Assembly: GCA_965227255.1 (NCBI GenBank)
Contig: CBDDFS010000001.1
Coordinates: forward strand, 186,001-250,000
Origin: CBDDFS01 sp965227255
GTDB taxonomy: Bacteria; Bacteroidota; Bacteroidia; Flavobacteriales_E; Vicingaceae
Reading direction: 5' to 3'
Length of the DNA: 64,000 nt
Of the stretch, positions 33,896-43,407 are shown piece by piece. The notes below the pieces were generated by a model, which saw nothing but the letters and a program-made list of their open reading frames with translations, was not told where the DNA came from and did no database searches. The first letter of the stretch is position 1, and each line of letters opens with the position of its first letter. The position numbers and the translations under genes were made by a program.

Positions 33896-36340
33896 CTAAT
33901 TGATAAGCTGGGCGTTCTTCACTTTTTGGCCGAGCAAGGCATAATCCAATACCTCTGACATTTCCGTCACGTAATGAAAACTCAAACCTTTCAGATATTC
34001 AGGTTTGATCTCATCAATGTCCTTCTTGTTGTCAGCAGATAAAATGATCTCCTTGATATCAGCCCTCTTGGCAGCTAGAATTTTCTCTTTAATTCCACCT
34101 ACAGGCAGAACTCTGCCGCGAAGAGTGATCTCACCGGACATGGCCAGGCCTTTCCTCACTTTTCTCTGAGTGAAAATGGAAAGCAAACTGGTCAACATGG
34201 TAATTCCGGCAGAAGGACCATCTTTTGGAGTCGCTCCTTCAGGAACATGAATATGAATATCCCATTTATCGAAGATCTCAGCCGGAAGGCCGAATTCCTT
34301 GTGCTTAGATTTAATATACTGAAGGGCAATGGTCGCAGACTCCTTCATTACATTACCAAGGTTACCGGTAAGAGTCAGCTTGCCTTTTCCCTTGCTTAAA
34401 GATGATTCAATGAAGAGAATGTCTCCACCAACAGGTGTCCAAGCCAATCCTGTGACAACTCCGGCAACTTCATTGCCCTGATATTTATCTTTTGAATGCG
34501 CCGGTCCGAGGATCTTTCCAATATCCTCCTTCGTCATCTTATCGTTGTAGTCCTCCTCAGTTACCTTGCATCTGGCAACATGACGCACCACTTTGGCCAA
34601 CTTCTTTTCAAGTCCACGCACACCTGATTCACGTGTATAATTCTCGCTGATATACCCAACTATCGATTTAGAAAGAGAAATATCCTTTTTCTTTAATCCA
34701 TGATTTTCTATCAGTTTCGGAATTAAGTGTCTTTTTGCGATCTCAACCTTTTCTTCAAGTGTGTATCCGTTGATCTCAATGATCTCCATTCTATCTCGCA
34801 ATGCTGGCTGAATGGTTCCCAGAGAATTCGCTGTTGCAACGAATAGAACATTTGAAAGGTCATAATCCAGTTCAATGAAGTGATCGTTGAACGCAAAATT
34901 TTGCTCAGGATCCAGTACTTCAAGTAAGGCAGAAGACGGATCGCCATGAAAGTCATTGCCGATCTTATCGATTTCATCTAAGACGAAAACCGGATTTGAA
35001 TACTCGGCTTTTTTAAGGTTTTGAAGTATCCTTCCCGGCATTGCACCGATATAAGTTCTTCTATGCCCTCGAATCTCAGCTTCGTCTCTCACCCCACCAA
35101 CTGACATACGAACGTATTTTCTTCCCAAAGCCTCGGCAATTGATTTCCCAAGAGATGTTTTACCCACTCCCGGAGGTCCGTACAAACAGATAATGGGCGA
35201 CTTCATGTCTCCTTTCAACTTCAAAACCGCAAGGTGTTCAAGGATTCTGTCTTTCACTTTATCCAGACCGTAGTGATCTCTGTCGAGAATTTTCTTCGCT
35301 CTTTTCAGGTCGAAATTGTCCTTCGAAACTTTACTCCAAGGCAATTCAATAAGGGACTCTAGATAGTTTAATTGAACGCTGTATTCAGCTGAAGCACTGT
35401 GAATTCTCTGCAGTTTTTGCAGTTCTTTTTCAAACCTTTCGCCAACCTTGGCTGGCCATTTCTTTTCGGCTGCTTTCTTTCTGAACTCATTGATCTCTTC
35501 GTCCTGAGGATTTCCACCCAACTCTTCCTGGATCTGTTTCATCTGCTGATGAAGGAAGTATTCTTTTTGCTGCTGGTCAATATCATGGCGAACCTTCGAC
35601 TGTATATCATTCTTCAGTTCAAGCATCTGAAGTTCCTTCGTCATGTGCTTCAGCAAGACTGTTGCCCTTTTCTCTATGTCTTGGTTTTCCAAAAGACTTT
35701 GTTTCTCTTCCACGGTCAACGTCATATTGGATGCAATGAAGTTGATCATGAAGGAAGGACTGTCAATATTCTTTATGGCAAAATTGGCTTCCGTAGGAAT
35801 GTTCGGAGACTGCTCAATGATCTTCAGGGCCATGTCCTTTAAAGAAGAAACAAGGGCATCAAATTTTGAAGATTTCGGAACTTCCTCATGAGGATAAGGT
35901 TCGATCTGAGCTCGCATGTAAGGATCCGTAGCTACTTCCCGGGCCAGTCTAAATCTTTTCTTTCCCTGTAGGATGACTGTCGTATTACCATCCGGCATTC
36001 TGAACAGTTTGATCAGTCGGGCCATGGTTCCTACAACATAAAGATCTTTCATGGCGGGATCTTCTACATCTTCATCCAGCTGTGCCACAACACCGATCAA
36101 TTTGTCCCCCGAATTGGCATCCCTGATCAATTTTATGGATTTATCCCTGCCCACTGTAATTGGTATTACCACACCAGGGAAAAGAACTGTATTTCTTAAT
36201 GGTAAAATTGGCAATTCGGCAGGCAACTGCTCTGCATTCATCTGCTCTTCATCCTCATTGGTCATCAACGGAATAAACTCTGCTTCCTCTTCCAATGGTC
36301 CTCCCAGCAATAATTTCTCTAAATCAAATGAATCTTTCAT
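33896..36340 (-). CDS. lon: ATP-dependent protease Lon
   Basis: An 814-residue Lon (LonA type) with an N-terminal substrate-binding domain (from PILPLRNTVLFPGVVIPI, about residue 43), a coiled-coil middle, an AAA+ module with Walker A GPPGVGKTSLGKS and Walker B VFVLDEIDKIG, and a C-terminal serine-lysine protease domain. The dyad is S710 (KDGPSAGITM) and K753 (GGIKEK), with the same 43-residue spacing as E. coli Lon. It degrades misfolded and regulatory proteins. Monocistronic as far as seen. Confidence 0.97.
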   Translation of the reverse strand: MKDSFDLEKLLLGGPLEEEAEFIPLMTNEDEEQMNAEQLPAELPILPLRNTVLFPGVVIPITVGRDKSIKLIRDANSGDKLIGVVAQLDEDVEDPAMKDLYVVGTMARLIKLFRMPDGNTTVILQGKKRFRLAREVATDPYMRAQIEPYPHEEVPKSSKFDALVSSLKDMALKIIEQSPNIPTEANFAIKNIDSPSFMINFIASNMTLTVEEKQSLLENQDIEKRATVLLKHMTKELQMLELKNDIQSKVRHDIDQQQKEYFLHQQMKQIQEELGGNPQDEEINEFRKKAAEKKWPAKVGERFEKELQKLQRIHSASAEYSVQLNYLESLIELPWSKVSKDNFDLKRAKKILDRDHYGLDKVKDRILEHLAVLKLKGDMKSPIICLYGPPGVGKTSLGKSIAEALGRKYVRMSVGGVRDEAEIRGHRRTYIGAMPGRILQNLKKAEYSNPVFVLDEIDKIGNDFHGDPSSALLEVLDPEQNFAFNDHFIELDYDLSNVLFVATANSLGTIQPALRDRMEIIEINGYTLEEKVEIAKRHLIPKLIENHGLKKKDISLSKSIVGYISENYTRESGVRGLEKKLAKVVRHVARCKVTEEDYNDKMTKEDIGKILGPAHSKDKYQGNEVAGVVTGLAWTPVGGDILFIESSLSKGKGKLTLTGNLGNVMKESATIALQYIKSKHKEFGLPAEIFDKWDIHIHVPEGATPKDGPSAGITMLTSLLSIFTQRKVRKGLAMSGEITLRGRVLPVGGIKEKILAAKRADIKEIILSADNKKDIDEIKPEYLKGLSFHYVTEMSEVLDYALLGQKVKNAQLIN

Positions 36341-36448
36341 GTATCTTTTAAGTCAAAATGTCAGTAGTCTCTTGAACGAAAATCAGACCACCGTCATTAT
36401 AGCTTATACAATGACCGTGCCAAAATGTTTCTTTTGGAAAATATGTCG

Positions 36449-37669
36449 TTAATGAAATTTGTTTCGCATGTCTTCCGACTGCTCAAAAACCGCTTTGAGA
36501 ACCGCTGTTTCCTTGCCATCAAGGTCGATATTTCGTCTTTCCATGACCTTAGAAGCAACCTGCATGGCCTTCTCAAACTGGTAAGTAGTAAATGAGCCTG
36601 GCTTACCCCAAGAGAATGAAGGAACGAAGTTTGGCTGGAATCCAGCACCGTATAGATTACATGATACACCAATGACGGTACCCGTGTTGAACATGGTATT
36701 AATACCACATTTTGAATGATCTCCCATAACCAGACCCAGGAATTGCAATCCGCTTTTGACAAATGACTGCTTGTCATAATTCCAGAGCTTAACTACAGAA
36801 TAATCGTTCTTCAAATTTGAAGTATTGGTATCCGCGCCCAAATTGCACCATTGACCGAGCACGCTGTTGCCGATGAAACCATCGTGTCCTTTATTACTAT
36901 AAGAGTTCACAATGGAGTTATTTACCTCACCTCCAACTTTTGAGTGTTCTCCAATGCTGGTTGGACCGTAAATCTTGGCACCTAGCTTCACCGATGAATG
37001 TTTACCAAGGTAAAACGGACCTCGGATAATACTGCCTTCCATTACTTCAGCACCTTCATCAATAACGATCGGACCGCTGTTCGAATTGAGAATAGCAGCA
37101 TTTATTATGGCATTCTTATGAATATATATTTCGTCGCCCAGGAATGTATTGCCTTCCCCAATTTTCTTTTTGAAATCATCCTTATTTAAGAGTGATAGAT
37201 CTCTGGAGAACATATCACCATTCATCTTGAAAAAATCCCAAAGATTCTCAATGAGTGATACTTCAAAATTGGATCTAACAGACATCAATTCTACCTCATC
37301 GACGGACTCATAATAACTGTCGATTGAATCATTTGAATTGATCTTATCAACCTGCTCGGATTTTACCCGCATCGCAATTACAACACCATCATGAGTGATC
37401 TTGCTACCGCTTTCCATTCCCGTAATTTCCTTTAAAAGATCTGCGGATGGAATGAGACGCGAATTGATCAGGATATTCTCGTTCTGATTTGCAGTGGGAA
37501 ACTTTTCTCTCAGATGAGGGACCGTCAAACTTGATACTTCTGTCTGGAGAAATCTCTGCCATCTCTGTCGGTTCGTAAACATACCAAAGAGCATATCTGC
37601 CAACGTATTGGTATAACTCAGAGGAAGAAAGTTTTCTCGCTGACGATCGTCGAAAAGGATGTAGTTCAT
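36449..37669 (-). CDS. GlmU-like sugar nucleotidyltransferase
   Basis: A 406-residue protein with an N-terminal nucleotidyltransferase-like half (NYILFDDRQRENFLPLSYTN, lacking a clear GxGTRxxP loop) and a C-terminal left-handed beta-helix (about residues 185-370, hexapeptide-like motifs such as VIDEGAEVMEGSIIRGPFYL). This matches the Bacteroidota family annotated as putative glucose-1-phosphate thymidylyltransferase or GlmU-like protein. The degenerate N-terminal loop makes the activity uncertain. It sits downstream of rpmE but after that gene's terminator. Confidence 0.83.
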   Translation of the reverse strand: MNYILFDDRQRENFLPLSYTNTLADMLFGMFTNRQRWQRFLQTEVSSLTVPHLREKFPTANQNENILINSRLIPSADLLKEITGMESGSKITHDGVVIAMRVKSEQVDKINSNDSIDSYYESVDEVELMSVRSNFEVSLIENLWDFFKMNGDMFSRDLSLLNKDDFKKKIGEGNTFLGDEIYIHKNAIINAAILNSNSGPIVIDEGAEVMEGSIIRGPFYLGKHSSVKLGAKIYGPTSIGEHSKVGGEVNNSIVNSYSNKGHDGFIGNSVLGQWCNLGADTNTSNLKNDYSVVKLWNYDKQSFVKSGLQFLGLVMGDHSKCGINTMFNTGTVIGVSCNLYGAGFQPNFVPSFSWGKPGSFTTYQFEKAMQVASKVMERRNIDLDGKETAVLKAVFEQSEDMRNKFH

Positions 37670-37690
37670 TTCGCTGCTTTCGGCTAAATT

Positions 37691-37730
37691 AAAATAAAAA
37701 ATCCCGTTACAGACTTACCATAACGGGATT
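37691..37730 (-). terminator. Rho-independent terminator of rpmE
   Basis: On the minus strand a 10-bp stem AATCCCGTTA / TAACGGGATT with an 11-base loop is followed by TTTTTATTTT. It lies 23 bp past the rpmE stop codon. Confidence 0.9.
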
Positions 37731-37753
37731 CAAATTTCTTAAGAAAAAGATTA

Positions 37754-38008
37754 TTACTTCTTGTGTCTCTCGTATCTCTTTCTGAATTTATCAACTCGCC
37801 CTGCAGTATCAACAAGTTTCATTTTACCAGTGTAAAATGGATGAGATGTATGCGAGATCTCGAGTTTTACCAAAGGATATTCATTTCCATCTTCGTATTT
37901 GATGGTTTCTTTAGATTCTGCAGTTGATTTTGAAAGAAACATATAGTCGTTCGACATGTCCTTAAAAACAACCAATCTGTAATTATCCGGATGTATCCCT
38001 TTTTTCAT
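37754..38008 (-). CDS. rpmE: 50S ribosomal protein L31, type B (zinc-independent)
   Basis: An 84-residue L31 of the type B class: MKKGIHPDNYRLVVF at the start and SHPFYTGKMKLVDTAGRVDKF near the end. It contains no cysteine, so it cannot form the zinc site of type A L31. Monocistronic, with its own -7 box and terminator. Confidence 0.96.
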   Translation of the reverse strand: MKKGIHPDNYRLVVFKDMSNDYMFLSKSTAESKETIKYEDGNEYPLVKLEISHTSHPFYTGKMKLVDTAGRVDKFRKRYERHKK

Positions 38009-38029
38009 CTGTCAAATTTTTTGAGGGCG

Positions 38030-38037
38030 CAAATATA
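38030..38037 (-). promoter_or_regulatory. -7 promoter box for rpmE
   Basis: On the minus strand TATATTTG, an exact TAnnTTTG match, 21 bp before the rpmE ATG. Confidence 0.6.
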
Positions 38038-38126
38038 AGAATTTCCTTAGAAATAATTTAATGTTTGATCACAAATAATTTCCTCTCCAAAGCTACGTTC
38101 AAATAGATCAAGTTCTTCAAACGAAT

Positions 38127-38141
38127 AGACATTCAATGTCT
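38127..38141. promoter_or_regulatory. 15-bp palindrome AGACATT-C-AATGTCT
   Basis: Two perfect 7-bp arms around one base, in the 179-bp spacer between divergent rpmE and the secreted unknown gene. The same 7-1-7 layout as Fur-family operators, but a different sequence from the nqr palindrome. It lies 46 bp upstream of ATG 38188. Confidence 0.45.
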
Positions 38142-38187
38142 GCAATTTTTCTTTCATCCCAACTGAAATTTGGTGAAAACAATAATC

Positions 38188-38640
38188 ATGAAAAAATACA
38201 TTGTCGTCCTCATTTTAGGTGTATCTACATTGATGAATGCACAGAATGAAATAGAAAATCCCTATGGTTCAATGTTTGTCACTTTGGAAGCAAACGGCCT
38301 TGAAATGGTGAAAGACCGAAATCATAGCTTGCTGGATCATAAGTTGAAGATAGGTATTGATTATTCCTTGAAAACAGTAAAAGTCTTCAATTATACGACC
38401 AATAAGAGTACATCATTTGAAATCCTCGACCGAAATGACAAACTTGTTTCTGGCTCTGTGCTTGAGGCCTTGAATATTCAAAAGGTGATGTCGCACGAGA
38501 AATTTCTGCTTAAAGTGTATCGGGAAAATAATGGTATTGAATTGGTCTTTTACAGTCTTGAGCAAGGAAGTGACCTGTCATTCTCTATTCATCAGAAACA
38601 GGACAAAATTGAAGGAAAGATCTGGCCGGAGGATATTTAA
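38188..38640 (+). CDS. Secreted protein of unknown function
   Basis: A 150-residue protein from ATG 38188 with a signal peptide (MKKYIVVLILGVSTLMNAQ). The mature part is beta-rich and polar, without cysteine pairs or known motifs. An in-frame GTG/ATG at 38170 would add six residues before the signal peptide and is less likely. Monocistronic; no terminator is evident. Confidence 0.75.
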   Translation: MKKYIVVLILGVSTLMNAQNEIENPYGSMFVTLEANGLEMVKDRNHSLLDHKLKIGIDYSLKTVKVFNYTTNKSTSFEILDRNDKLVSGSVLEALNIQKVMSHEKFLLKVYRENNGIELVFYSLEQGSDLSFSIHQKQDKIEGKIWPEDI

Positions 38641-38740
38641 AATGAGCATGACTTAAACATAGGATTTTGGAGCTCTGAATAGTCCTAAAAGATTACAATT
38701 CCTTAACATGATCGGTCATTGCCCAGAATTTAAAAAAGTA

Positions 38741-38748
38741 TAGTTTTG
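38741..38748 (+). promoter_or_regulatory. Promoter of the serC operon (-33 TTG, -7 TAGTTTTG)
   Basis: TAGTTTTG at 38741-38748 matches the TAnnTTTG -7 box, and TTG at 38719-38721 lies 19 bp upstream, the expected -33 spacing. It is the best two-part promoter in the window. A potential leader hairpin (GCGCT / AGCGC) lies at about 38764-38786 before the ATG at 38812. Confidence 0.7.
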
Positions 38749-38811
38749 CAGCGATAAAAAAAGAGCGCTTTTAGATGTTATAGCGCATGGTTTGAACACA
38801 AAACTATTTTA

Positions 38812-39888
38812 ATGGCCAAAGTTCATAATTTCAGTGCTGGTCCGTGCATTCTGCCAGATTCAGTATTTCAGGAAGCTTCTCAAGCTGTATTAAATTTCAA
38901 CAACCTCAACTTATCTCTTCTTGAGATCTCTCATAGAAGTCAGGACTTCATTGATGTGATGGAAGAAGCCAGAAGTCTTGTGAAGGAATTGATGAATATC
39001 CCGGAAGGATATGAAGTTTTGTTTCTTCAGGGAGGTGCAAGTTTGGGATTCCTTATTGCAGCTCATAACTACATGAAAAAAGACGGTGAGGCTGCTTATG
39101 TAAATACGGGAACATGGTCGAGCAAGGCCATCAAGGAAGCTTCACTGCTTGGAGATATCAAGGTAATCGGTAGTTCAGAGGATAAGAACTTCTCCTACAT
39201 CCCCAAAGGATTGGGTGTTCCAATGGATGCAAGCTACTACCATTACACTTCAAACAATACGATTTACGGAACTCAATTCAAGAAAACACCCGTAGTCAGA
39301 TGTCCATTGATCTGCGATATGTCATCTGACATAATGAGCAAAGAAGTGGATGTTTCGAAATACGACATGATCTATGCCGGAGCCCAGAAAAACCTGGGGC
39401 CTGCCGGTGCCACTGTATACATTGTGAAGGAAAGTTCATTAGGCAAGACGAGAAGAGATATTCCCAATATATTGAATCTTCAGACTCACATCGACAAGGA
39501 TTCAATGTACAATACTCCACCGGTATTCTCGGTATATGTTACCATGCTTACCCTTCGCTGGATGAAATCGATCGGTGGTGTTGCAGAAATTGAAAGAAGA
39601 AATGAGGCCAAAGCTGCCTTACTCTATCAGGAAATTGATGAAAACCCATTGTTTTTCGGAACAGTTGAGGACAAGATCGACAGATCGAATATGAATGTGA
39701 CTTTTAAATTAAATGATGATTCTTTGGAAGCTTCGTTCAATGAAATGTGGAAAGCTGCAAATATCAATGGATTGAAAGGTCACCGCTCAGTTGGAGGATA
39801 CAGGGCTTCAATCTACAATGCCTTGCCGATTGACAGTGTGCAGGTTCTGGTAGATGTAATGAAAGAATTCGCTCAAAAACACGGATAA
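38812..39888 (+). CDS. serC: Phosphoserine aminotransferase
   Basis: A 358-residue PLP enzyme making phosphoserine from 3-phosphohydroxypyruvate and glutamate. It opens with the family HNFSAGPCILP; the PLP lysine is K193 in YAGAQKNLGPAGA, with LFLQGGASLGF for phosphate binding and GLKGHRSVGGYRASIYNA at the end. First gene of an operon; the serA ATG begins right after its stop. Confidence 0.97.
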   Translation: MAKVHNFSAGPCILPDSVFQEASQAVLNFNNLNLSLLEISHRSQDFIDVMEEARSLVKELMNIPEGYEVLFLQGGASLGFLIAAHNYMKKDGEAAYVNTGTWSSKAIKEASLLGDIKVIGSSEDKNFSYIPKGLGVPMDASYYHYTSNNTIYGTQFKKTPVVRCPLICDMSSDIMSKEVDVSKYDMIYAGAQKNLGPAGATVYIVKESSLGKTRRDIPNILNLQTHIDKDSMYNTPPVFSVYVTMLTLRWMKSIGGVAEIERRNEAKAALLYQEIDENPLFFGTVEDKIDRSNMNVTFKLNDDSLEASFNEMWKAANINGLKGHRSVGGYRASIYNALPIDSVQVLVDVMKEFAQKHG

Positions 39889-40851
39889 ATGAAAATATTA
39901 GCAAACGATGGTATTGCACCTGAAGGTGCAAAAGCTCTGCAAGATGCAGGCTTTGAAGTATTGACAGATAAGGTTGACCAGGATTCTCTGATCGACCACA
40001 TCAACAATGAAGGAATTGAAATGCTTTTGGTTCGAAGTGCGACCAAAGTGAGAGAAAATCTGATTGACGCTTGTCCGGGTCTTAAACTTATCGGAAGAGG
40101 TGGTGTTGGTATGGATAACATAGACGTGGATTACGCACGATCTAAGGGTATCAAAGTGATAAACACGCCGGGTGCATCTTCTCAATCGGTAGCCGAACTT
40201 GTTATTGCTCATTTATTCAGCGTTTCCAGATTTCTTTATGATTCGAACAGAGAAATGCCGGTAAGAGGATCTACTGAATTTGCCACATTGAAGAAAGCTT
40301 ATTCAAAAGGAACGGAGTTAAGAGGTAAAACTATTGGAATTGTTGGTTTTGGAAGGATTGGTCAGTCGGTTGCTAAATATGCACTGGGAATGGGCATGAA
40401 GGTGATCGCTTATGACGCCATTCCTATGACGAAGGAAATCTATCTGGAATTCTTTGATTCAGAGCCGGTTAAGATTACTCTTAGCACTGTGGAAATGGAC
40501 GAAGTGCTTAAAAACAGTGACTTTATCACTCTTCACACTCCAGCGCAAGCAGATGGTAGTCCGGTGATCGGCGAAAAAGAGATCAACATCATGAAAGACG
40601 GAGTTGTGTTGGTCAATGCTTCAAGAGGTGGAATTATAGACGAAAGTGCCTTATTTTCAGCACTGGAAAGTGGTAAAATTGCCGGTGCTGCATTGGACGT
40701 ATTTGCCAATGAACCCACACCAAGACAAGAGCTTCTTTCTCACAAGAAAATTTCATTTACACCGCACACCGGTGCTGCGACAAAAGAAGCTCAGGCCAGA
40801 GTTGGAACCGAATTAGCTCAGCAGATCATAGAAACCTTTCAGCCGGCTTAG
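39889..40851 (+). CDS. serA: D-3-phosphoglycerate dehydrogenase, short form
   Basis: A 320-residue D-2-hydroxyacid dehydrogenase with the NAD motif GIVGFGRIGQSVAKYALG and the catalytic Arg (NASRGGIIDE), Glu (DVFANEP) and His (PHTGAAT). It oxidises 3-phosphoglycerate, the first step of serine synthesis. It lacks the C-terminal ACT regulatory domain, so serine feedback through that domain is not expected. No base separates it from serC. Confidence 0.94.
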   Translation: MKILANDGIAPEGAKALQDAGFEVLTDKVDQDSLIDHINNEGIEMLLVRSATKVRENLIDACPGLKLIGRGGVGMDNIDVDYARSKGIKVINTPGASSQSVAELVIAHLFSVSRFLYDSNREMPVRGSTEFATLKKAYSKGTELRGKTIGIVGFGRIGQSVAKYALGMGMKVIAYDAIPMTKEIYLEFFDSEPVKITLSTVEMDEVLKNSDFITLHTPAQADGSPVIGEKEINIMKDGVVLVNASRGGIIDESALFSALESGKIAGAALDVFANEPTPRQELLSHKKISFTPHTGAATKEAQARVGTELAQQIIETFQPA

Positions 40852-40873
40852 TCGAGCTTAAGTATATCGAGAA

Positions 40874-42133
40874 TTGGCGAAGATCATACCTTTCAGGGCT
40901 TTACGACCTACCAGGGATAAAGTCCACCTTGCCGCGTCAAGGTCATACATCAGTTATTCCCGTAATGGATTATACCAGAAACTGACTAAAAACCCATTCA
41001 GTTTTCTCCATGTGATCAATCCTGAGTTCAGGAACAGAGAACCCGGAAATCAGGTTACACCGCAGGGCCTCAAAAAGATCAAGGAGAAATTCGTTGATTT
41101 CACGGATCAGGGCATCTATGCGAAAGATGAGAATCCATGTTTTTATATCTACCAGCAGGTAAGAGATGATTATGCATATACCGGTCTGGTTGCTTGTATT
41201 TCAATCGACGACTATGAAGATGGAGTGATCAAGAAACATGAGGCTACACTCTCCATGAGGGAGGAGAAATTAAAAAACTATTTGAGGATCGTTGACATCA
41301 ATGCTGAACCCGTTTGTATGACTTACCCCAGATCTGAAAAGGTTGCAGAGGTTGTCAGAAAGGTAATTGGAGTTCGACCCGAATATGATTTCTCCACCGT
41401 TGATGGTGTTCGACACATGTTCTGGGTAATTGCTGATATTGACGATATTCATCAGATCCAGGGTTATTTTGAGCAAATCCCAAAGGTTTACATTGCCGAT
41501 GGTCATCACAGATCAGCCTCCTCTGCCCTTCTCGGAAAAGAGCGAAGGGAAAAGAAAGCGGACTATACGGGTAAAGAAGGATTTAACTATTTCATGGGTA
41601 TTTTCTTTTCGGAAGACAATATCAGAATACTTCAATTCAGCAGGCTGGTAAGAGATCTCAATGGTTTGACTGAAGAAGAATTTCTGAAAAAGCTTGAAAA
41701 AGATTTCATTGTGACCAAGAAAAGCAAAGGTATTTATGAGCCTAAAGCCTTTCACGACATTTCAATGTACCTTGGAGATTACTGGTATTCCCTACATCCA
41801 AAAGATGATACTTACGACCCATATCATCCGTCCGAGCATCTCGATACTTCAATTCTGACAGAGAACATTCTGAAGCCAATATTGGGTATATCAGATCCTC
41901 GTCACGACGACAGGATCTCTTACAAGGGTGGAATAGAAGATCTTAAGCCGGTAAAAAGAATGGTGGATTCAGGAAAAATGAAAGTCGCATTCTCGCTATA
42001 CCCAGTTACCATAGATCAGTTGAAGAACATTGCTGATTCCGGTGAAGTCATGCCCCCGAAAAGCACATGGATCGAACCTAAACTTATGACTGGATTGACC
42101 ATCTACAGCCTGGAAGACGAAGCCATCGAATAA
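40874..42133 (+). CDS. DUF1015 protein in the serine operon
   Basis: A 419-residue protein of the DUF1015 family, with the signature VYIADGHHRSASSALLGKE near residues 204-222 and an N-terminal IPFRALRPTRDKVHLAASRS. It resembles an alpha/beta protein with a possible phosphate- or metal-binding HH pair. The family's activity is not established to my knowledge. It is commonly found beside serC and serA in this phylum; the operon carries no serB. TTG start at 40874; stop overlaps the next ATG (TAATG). Confidence 0.88.
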   Translation: MAKIIPFRALRPTRDKVHLAASRSYISYSRNGLYQKLTKNPFSFLHVINPEFRNREPGNQVTPQGLKKIKEKFVDFTDQGIYAKDENPCFYIYQQVRDDYAYTGLVACISIDDYEDGVIKKHEATLSMREEKLKNYLRIVDINAEPVCMTYPRSEKVAEVVRKVIGVRPEYDFSTVDGVRHMFWVIADIDDIHQIQGYFEQIPKVYIADGHHRSASSALLGKERREKKADYTGKEGFNYFMGIFFSEDNIRILQFSRLVRDLNGLTEEEFLKKLEKDFIVTKKSKGIYEPKAFHDISMYLGDYWYSLHPKDDTYDPYHPSEHLDTSILTENILKPILGISDPRHDDRISYKGGIEDLKPVKRMVDSGKMKVAFSLYPVTIDQLKNIADSGEVMPPKSTWIEPKLMTGLTIYSLEDEAIE

Positions 42134-42792
42134 TGCCCGTTCAGGAAGCCATACAGAAGCTGAGACAGGAACTTGGCGAGAATATTACCCTGGTTGCCGT
42201 TTCTAAAACCAAACCGAATGAGGACATATTATCGGCTTATGAAATTGGGCATTTGGACTTCGGAGAGAACAAAGTTCAGGATCTGGTTTCGAAATGGGAA
42301 ACATTGCCCAAAGACATACAGTGGCATTTCATTGGCCACCTACAGACCAATAAGGTCAAGTATATTGCACCCTTTGTTCATCTAATTCACGGAGTTGATT
42401 CAATGAAGCTTCTGAAAGAAATCAATAAAAGAGCTGCATCAAATAATCGGATAATAGATTGCCTTATTCAAGTATCCATTGCCGATGAGGAAACGAAATT
42501 TGGATTTGATCAAAATGAAGTCTTGCCCCTCTTTGAAAACGAAACTCTGAAGGAATATACCAACATAAATATTCGCGGATTCATGGGAATGGCAACCAAT
42601 ACAAAAGATTTAGATCAGGTCAGAGAAGAATTCCGCGGACTCAAGAACCTGTTTGACAAAGTTTCTGGAAAGATCGGTAAAAGCGACTTCAACATTCTTT
42701 CCATGGGTATGACGGGAGACTATAAGATTGCCATAGAAGAAGGCAGCAACATGGTAAGAATCGGAAGTCTAATATTCGGAGCCAGGTACTGA
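42133..42792 (+). CDS. YggS/PLPBP-type pyridoxal phosphate homeostasis protein
   Basis: A 219-residue single-domain PLP-binding protein with a PLP-holding lysine at K25 in VAVSKTKPNE, HFIGHLQTNKVKYI, and the ending SMGMTGDYKIAIEEGSNMVR. Members help balance B6 vitamers and amino acid pools and have no known enzymatic turnover. It shares a TAATG junction with the DUF1015 gene, which places PLP supply next to a PLP-dependent pathway. Confidence 0.93.
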   Translation: MPVQEAIQKLRQELGENITLVAVSKTKPNEDILSAYEIGHLDFGENKVQDLVSKWETLPKDIQWHFIGHLQTNKVKYIAPFVHLIHGVDSMKLLKEINKRAASNNRIIDCLIQVSIADEETKFGFDQNEVLPLFENETLKEYTNINIRGFMGMATNTKDLDQVREEFRGLKNLFDKVSGKIGKSDFNILSMGMTGDYKIAIEEGSNMVRIGSLIFGARY

Positions 42793-42848
42793 TCAAATCT
42801 CTGACCGAATAGGGAATCGCAATTCCTAAATCGGAAATCGAAAAGCCT

Positions 42849-42856
42849 TACCTTTG
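42849..42856 (+). promoter_or_regulatory. -7 promoter box upstream of the 42877 gene
   Basis: TACCTTTG followed by CA, an exact TAnnTTTG match 20 bp before the TTG start at 42877. Confidence 0.6.
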
Positions 42857-42876
42857 CAATCTCAATAAATCAAGCC

Positions 42877-43407
42877 TTGACTCAAGAAGAAGTAAAAAAA
42901 TTATCGGAACAAGTAAAAGAACTTGAAAATCTCAGTGATCAGAATCTGATCAAGAAATTAGCTGAATATCGTCAAATTGCTTTAGCTGGATTGACTCCTC
43001 ATCTCATCAGGAGATGGGTGGAAAGCCGTGCTATGGAGCTTTCTGATGCACTTTTTCAATATTTCGTTGACACCAAGAACCAGGCTGAGCTAACCTACTT
43101 CATAGAAGCTATTCACAATGAGGACTTTATTGAGAAAAGAAGTGAATTGATCTCTATTCTTTGGCAGTCTTCATTGGACTCAACTGAATATTTTGAAGAT
43201 TTGATCAGCATTGCAGTAAGTGGAGATTACATGACAATCATCGAAGTCAGCACTGTTATCGAAAGTTACGATACCGGATTTGAAGAGCAGGCCATTCTGG
43301 ATGCCACCTATCAGTTGAGCGATGCTATAGATGAAGAAGGTGATATTGAAAGGAAAAAGCTTCTTGAAAACCTGAGGCAGGTTATTAATGAATTATACTC
43401 AATCTGA
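42877..43407 (+). CDS. Helical protein of unknown function upstream of DUF493
   Basis: A 176-residue protein, predicted all helical, acidic (many Glu/Asp), no signal peptide, with a repeated short-helix pattern (AELTYFIEAIHNEDFIEKRS, then LISIAVSGDYMTIIEVSTVI) reminiscent of HEAT/ARM-like repeats. No family recognised. TTG start at 42877 is supported by the promoter just upstream. The DUF493 ATG overlaps its stop by one base. Confidence 0.75.
   Translation: MTQEEVKKLSEQVKELENLSDQNLIKKLAEYRQIALAGLTPHLIRRWVESRAMELSDALFQYFVDTKNQAELTYFIEAIHNEDFIEKRSELISILWQSSLDSTEYFEDLISIAVSGDYMTIIEVSTVIESYDTGFEEQAILDATYQLSDAIDEEGDIERKKLLENLRQVINELYSI

Noticed and set aside
35399..35842. 147-residue open frame antisense to lon
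   Set aside because: It is a shadow of the lon coding sequence, and lon is intact in the opposite frame.
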